From assembly GCF_002197755.1 (NCBI RefSeq), contig NZ_NHOT01000010.1:209409-273408 (forward strand): 64,000 nucleotides of DNA. The letters are read 5' to 3'. Source of the DNA: Pedobacter sp. AJM (lineage in GTDB: Bacteria; Bacteroidota; Bacteroidia; Sphingobacteriales; Sphingobacteriaceae). This document shows positions 61,383-64,000 of the stretch, piece by piece. The translations under genes were made by a program, and so were the position numbers. Every line of letters starts with the position of its first letter. The first letter of the stretch is position 1. The notes below the pieces were generated by a model. It was not told the origin of the DNA. It did no database searches and saw nothing but the letters and a program-made list of their open reading frames with translations.

Positions 61383-62948
61383 ATGAAATTTTCTTTCTTT
61401 TTAAAATTTACCGTTCTTCCTGTTCTTTTCCTGTGCTGTGTGGTCAACCTACAGGCTCAAGTCCTTTCTTCGAGTCAGATTGATAGTGTGGTTGAAAAGA
61501 CCTTAACTACTTTTAATGTTCCGGGGATAGCCGTTTCTGTCATAAAAGATGGTAAGATAATTCATTTGAAAGGTTATGGCGTCCGCTCTGTCAAAACCAA
61601 TACGAAAGTAGATGAGAATACACTTTTTGGCGTAGCATCCAATACAAAGGCTTTTACCGCAGCTGCGATAGGCATGCTGGTTGATGAGAAAAAAATTACC
61701 TGGGATACGAAAGTAACTGACGTGATTCCGGAATTTAAGATGTATGATGCCTATGTCACCAGTGAATTTACCATCCGTGATTTATTAACGCACCGCAGTG
61801 GCTTAGGCCTTGGAGCAGGCGATTTAATGATCTGGCCCGATTCTTCAACGGTAACTAAAAATCAACTGATCCATAATCTCAGGTATTTAAAGCCTGTTTC
61901 TTCTTTTCGTACCAAATACGATTATGATAACCTGATGTATATTGTTGCAGGCGATGTGGTGGCCAGGGTGTCAGGAATGACTTATGAAAATTTTATCGAA
62001 AGCCGGATGATCAAACCTTTAGGAATGACTAAAACTGCCGCATCATGGTATCGGTTAAAAGATAAATCAAATGTAATTGACGGCCACGCACCCTATGAAG
62101 GAAAGTTGTTGCCTGTTGGGTTAAGTTTTGGTGAGATCGCAAACGCAGCAGGCGGTATCTATTCAAACGTAACTGATATGAGTAAATGGGTTCAGGCAAT
62201 GATCAATGGTGGTCAATATGGCGAGAAACTTAATCAGAAATTATTCAGCGATGCTGTAGCCCGCGAACTATGGACCCCTCAAACCATTATTGCATCTGGC
62301 AATCAGGGCAGCTTTAACAGCTATGGACTGGGCTGGTTTCTCAGTAACGTGAATGGTAAGTTCCAGGCTACCCACACCGGCGGCTTATCTGGAATTGTAA
62401 CGCAGGTAACAATTTTACCGGAATTAAAATTAGGAATCATTGTTTTAACCAATCAACAATCCGGTGCCGCATTTAGTGCAATTACCAATTCCATTAAAGA
62501 TGGTTACCTGGGAATAAAGGGCCGGGATAGAATTAAATCTTCTAATGATAGCCGGCTGGCTGATGAGAAAGAGGCGAAGGAAATAGTAACCAAGGTTTGG
62601 ACGGAAATTGAAGCTACACAAAAAGCTACTGCTGCAAAACCAGTTATTAAAAACTACTACGGAACCTATCAGGATGCCTGGTTTGGCGAAGTGACCATAA
62701 GCGAGGTAAATGGAAAAATGCATTTCCAGGCGAAGAATGCACCAAAGTTGCGGGGTGACATGACTTACTATAAAGGGAATACATTTATTGTAAAATGGTA
62801 CGACCGGAGTTTAGATGCTGATGCATTTGTCAACTTTAGCCTGAATAATAACGCCGTTGCGGATGGATTTAAAATAGCAGCCATTTCTCCATTAACAGAT
62901 TTCAGCTTCGATTTTCAAGATCTTGATTTTAAAAGAAACCATAATTAA
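61383..62948 (+). CDS. Exported serine hydrolase of the beta-lactamase/DD-peptidase family
   Basis: Signal peptide FLKFTVLPVLFLCCVVNLQAQ. Active site: ASNTKAFTAAAIGM (SxxK), YDYDNLMYIVAGDV (YxN) and ATHTGGLSGIVTQV (HTG, the KTG equivalent). A C-terminal DUF3471-like domain (about 400-521, KNYYGTYQDAWFGEVTISEV) is of the type often fused to these enzymes. It has 521 residues and is presumably periplasmic; the substrate is open (peptidoglycan peptides or esters). Possible promoter: TTG (61333-61335) and TATCTTTA (61352-61359). The SGNH hydrolase gene follows 10 bases later. Confidence 0.92.
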   Translation: MKFSFFLKFTVLPVLFLCCVVNLQAQVLSSSQIDSVVEKTLTTFNVPGIAVSVIKDGKIIHLKGYGVRSVKTNTKVDENTLFGVASNTKAFTAAAIGMLVDEKKITWDTKVTDVIPEFKMYDAYVTSEFTIRDLLTHRSGLGLGAGDLMIWPDSSTVTKNQLIHNLRYLKPVSSFRTKYDYDNLMYIVAGDVVARVSGMTYENFIESRMIKPLGMTKTAASWYRLKDKSNVIDGHAPYEGKLLPVGLSFGEIANAAGGIYSNVTDMSKWVQAMINGGQYGEKLNQKLFSDAVARELWTPQTIIASGNQGSFNSYGLGWFLSNVNGKFQATHTGGLSGIVTQVTILPELKLGIIVLTNQQSGAAFSAITNSIKDGYLGIKGRDRIKSSNDSRLADEKEAKEIVTKVWTEIEATQKATAAKPVIKNYYGTYQDAWFGEVTISEVNGKMHFQAKNAPKLRGDMTYYKGNTFIVKWYDRSLDADAFVNFSLNNNAVADGFKIAAISPLTDFSFDFQDLDFKRNHN

Positions 62949-62958
62949 CCTGCAAAAT

Positions 62959-63615
62959 ATGAGAACCTTAATGAATACAATTTTAATAGGCTTATGCCTG
63001 GTGATCTTCACATCAATGTCGCTAAAACCAAAACGAATTATTTTCTTCGGTGATTCTATAACCCAACAAGGCGTATCTAAAATGGGCTACATTACATTGC
63101 TTAAAAAGTCGCTTGATTCATCAAAATATGAAGTGATGGGTGCTGGTATAGGTGGCAACAAAATATACGATTTATATTTACGTTTAGAGGATGATGTATT
63201 AAATAAAAAACCAGATCTGGTGGTGATTTATGTAGGCATTAATGATGTATGGCATAAACAATCGTCGCATACCGGGACAGATTATGATAAGTATTTAAAA
63301 TTTTATCAGGCACTGATTAATAAAATTCAGGGCATTGGAAGTAAGGTGGTATTATGTACGCCATCTGTAATTGGTGAAAAAAAGGATGGTACGAATGAAA
63401 TGGATGCCGACTTAAATAAATATGCTGAAGGCATCAGGCAGTTAGCCGCTAAAAACAATTTGCCTGTATGTGATTTAAGAAAAGTATTTGCTGAATACGA
63501 AGCAAATCATAATCCTGAAGATAAAGAAAAGGATGTTTTAACTAAAGACCGGGTTCATTTGAATGAAAAGGGTAATCAGTTGGTGGCTGAGCAGTTGTTG
63601 CCATTGGTAAAATAG
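62959..63615 (+). CDS. Exported SGNH/GDSL hydrolase
   Basis: The start at MRTLMNTILIGLCLVIFTSM is chosen because an earlier in-frame ATG lies inside the previous gene. Block I IIFFGDSITQQG (Ser), block II GAGIGGNKI (Gly), block III YVGINDVWH (Asn) and block V KDRVHLNEKGNQ (Asp and His) are all there. It should therefore be an active esterase of 218 residues, likely a sugar or acyl esterase in the periplasm. It is co-transcribed with the serine hydrolase. Confidence 0.93.
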   Translation: MRTLMNTILIGLCLVIFTSMSLKPKRIIFFGDSITQQGVSKMGYITLLKKSLDSSKYEVMGAGIGGNKIYDLYLRLEDDVLNKKPDLVVIYVGINDVWHKQSSHTGTDYDKYLKFYQALINKIQGIGSKVVLCTPSVIGEKKDGTNEMDADLNKYAEGIRQLAAKNNLPVCDLRKVFAEYEANHNPEDKEKDVLTKDRVHLNEKGNQLVAEQLLPLVK

Positions 63616-63620
63616 AATAT

Positions 63621-64000
63621 ATCGTCATTGCGAACTGAAGGGTTGGGATTGAGTGTTTAGAGTGAAGCAATCTATCCTGCAAGGCGTTAATGATTTAAAA
63701 ATGAATGAATAGCAAAAAGATTGCTTCGTTGGCTGAAAAGCCTCCTCGCAATGACGACAAGTGGTATCGTCATTGCGAACTGAAGGGTTGGGATTGAGTG
63801 TTGGCTTGAAGCAATCTATGCTGCAAGGCGTTAATGATTTAAAAATGAATAGCAAAAAAGATTGCTTCGTCGGCTGAAAAAGCCTCCTCGCAATGACGAC
63901 AAGTGGTATCGTCATTGCGAACTGAAGGGTTGGGATTGAGTGTTTAGAGTGAAGCAATCTATCCTGCAAGGCATTGATGATTTAAAAATGAATGAATAGC
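63621..64000. repeat. Tandem 142-145-base palindromic repeat, two and a half copies, running off the window
   Basis: Copies begin at 63621, 63766 and 63908, each with ATCGTCATTGCGAACTGAAG. Within a copy GTCATTGCGA pairs with TCGCAATGACGAC, and GAAGCAATCT pairs with AGATTGCTTCG, so each can form a long hairpin. Copies differ by a few substitutions and a small indel around TGTTTAGAGTGAAG versus TGTTGGCTTGAAG. A degenerate single copy is at 28497. No protein is coded. Confidence 0.85.

Noticed and set aside
63625..63969. A 114-residue minus-strand open frame at the right end
   Set aside because: It is a translation of the tandem palindromic repeat, with the peptide repeating in step with the DNA unit; not a gene.

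Overview
The window looks like chromosome of a Bacteroidota bacterium of the Sphingobacteriaceae, most likely Pedobacter or a close relative. The grounds are an AT-rich genome, promoter boxes of the TAnnTTTG type and an almost complete lack of Shine-Dalgarno sites, many short lipoproteins, a SecA of 1100 residues with a SEC-C tail, a DUF4286 protein, and the usual Bacteroidota gene orders tatC-rpiB-M28 peptidase and DUF177-rpmF-plsX-fabH-accB-accC. The genus is inferred from protein style, not from any search. Most of the window is ordinary core genome; no prophage, insertion sequence, CRISPR array or rRNA operon was seen.

Region 1 to 8 kb holds the most unusual locus. A WYL-domain regulator (3719) is transcribed away from a slipin gene and rtcB (RNA ligase). 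Between them lie about 860 bases with two same-geometry palindromes (8-5-8, CTACGCAA/TTGCGTAG type) and, on the slipin-rtcB strand, two tandem RNA modules. Each reads T-arm, acceptor hairpin, D-arm, and they fit tRNA numbering as circularly permuted tRNA mimics. This is the arrangement known from the effector module of bacterial Y RNAs (YrlA), here in the leader of an RNA-repair operon and without a Ro60/Rsr gene in view. Next come a cholesterol-dependent-cytolysin-like lipoprotein without domain 4 and release factor 3.

Region 8 to 20 kb: a Pif1/RecD-like helicase with a C-terminal HTH, a broken GxxExxY gene flanked by repeats, an SprT-like metalloprotease, adenine deaminase, a fused E1 alpha/beta ketoacid dehydrogenase, LutB, and the operon tatC-rpiB-M28 peptidase. 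Region 20 to 30 kb: the fatty-acid and phospholipid start cluster with rpmF and DUF177, sulfurtransferase, pdxA, rsmA, a single-cysteine thioredoxin-fold protein, clpS and a second ketoacyl-ACP synthase III.

Region 30 to 47 kb: two overlapping genes for unknown envelope proteins, dtd, a GT39-type glycosyltransferase, two small lipoproteins, a membrane protein, a MazG-type pyrophosphohydrolase, DUF4286, a GNAT acetyltransferase and a TPR protein. It ends with a three-gene unit in which a catalytically dead S9 peptidase lipoprotein precedes a sensor kinase and an OmpR-type regulator. Region 47 to 64 kb: a membrane metallophosphoesterase, the VWA/MoxR-like AAA pair with a second ATPase, a pirin-like protein, secA, a PEGA lipoprotein, a VapBC45-like toxin-antitoxin pair, a SPOR protein overlapping an M20 amidohydrolase, a serine hydrolase and an SGNH hydrolase. 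The last 380 bases are a tandem 142-145 base repeat whose ends pair with each other.

All structures and family calls come from reading the sequence by eye; no alignment, folding program or database was used.
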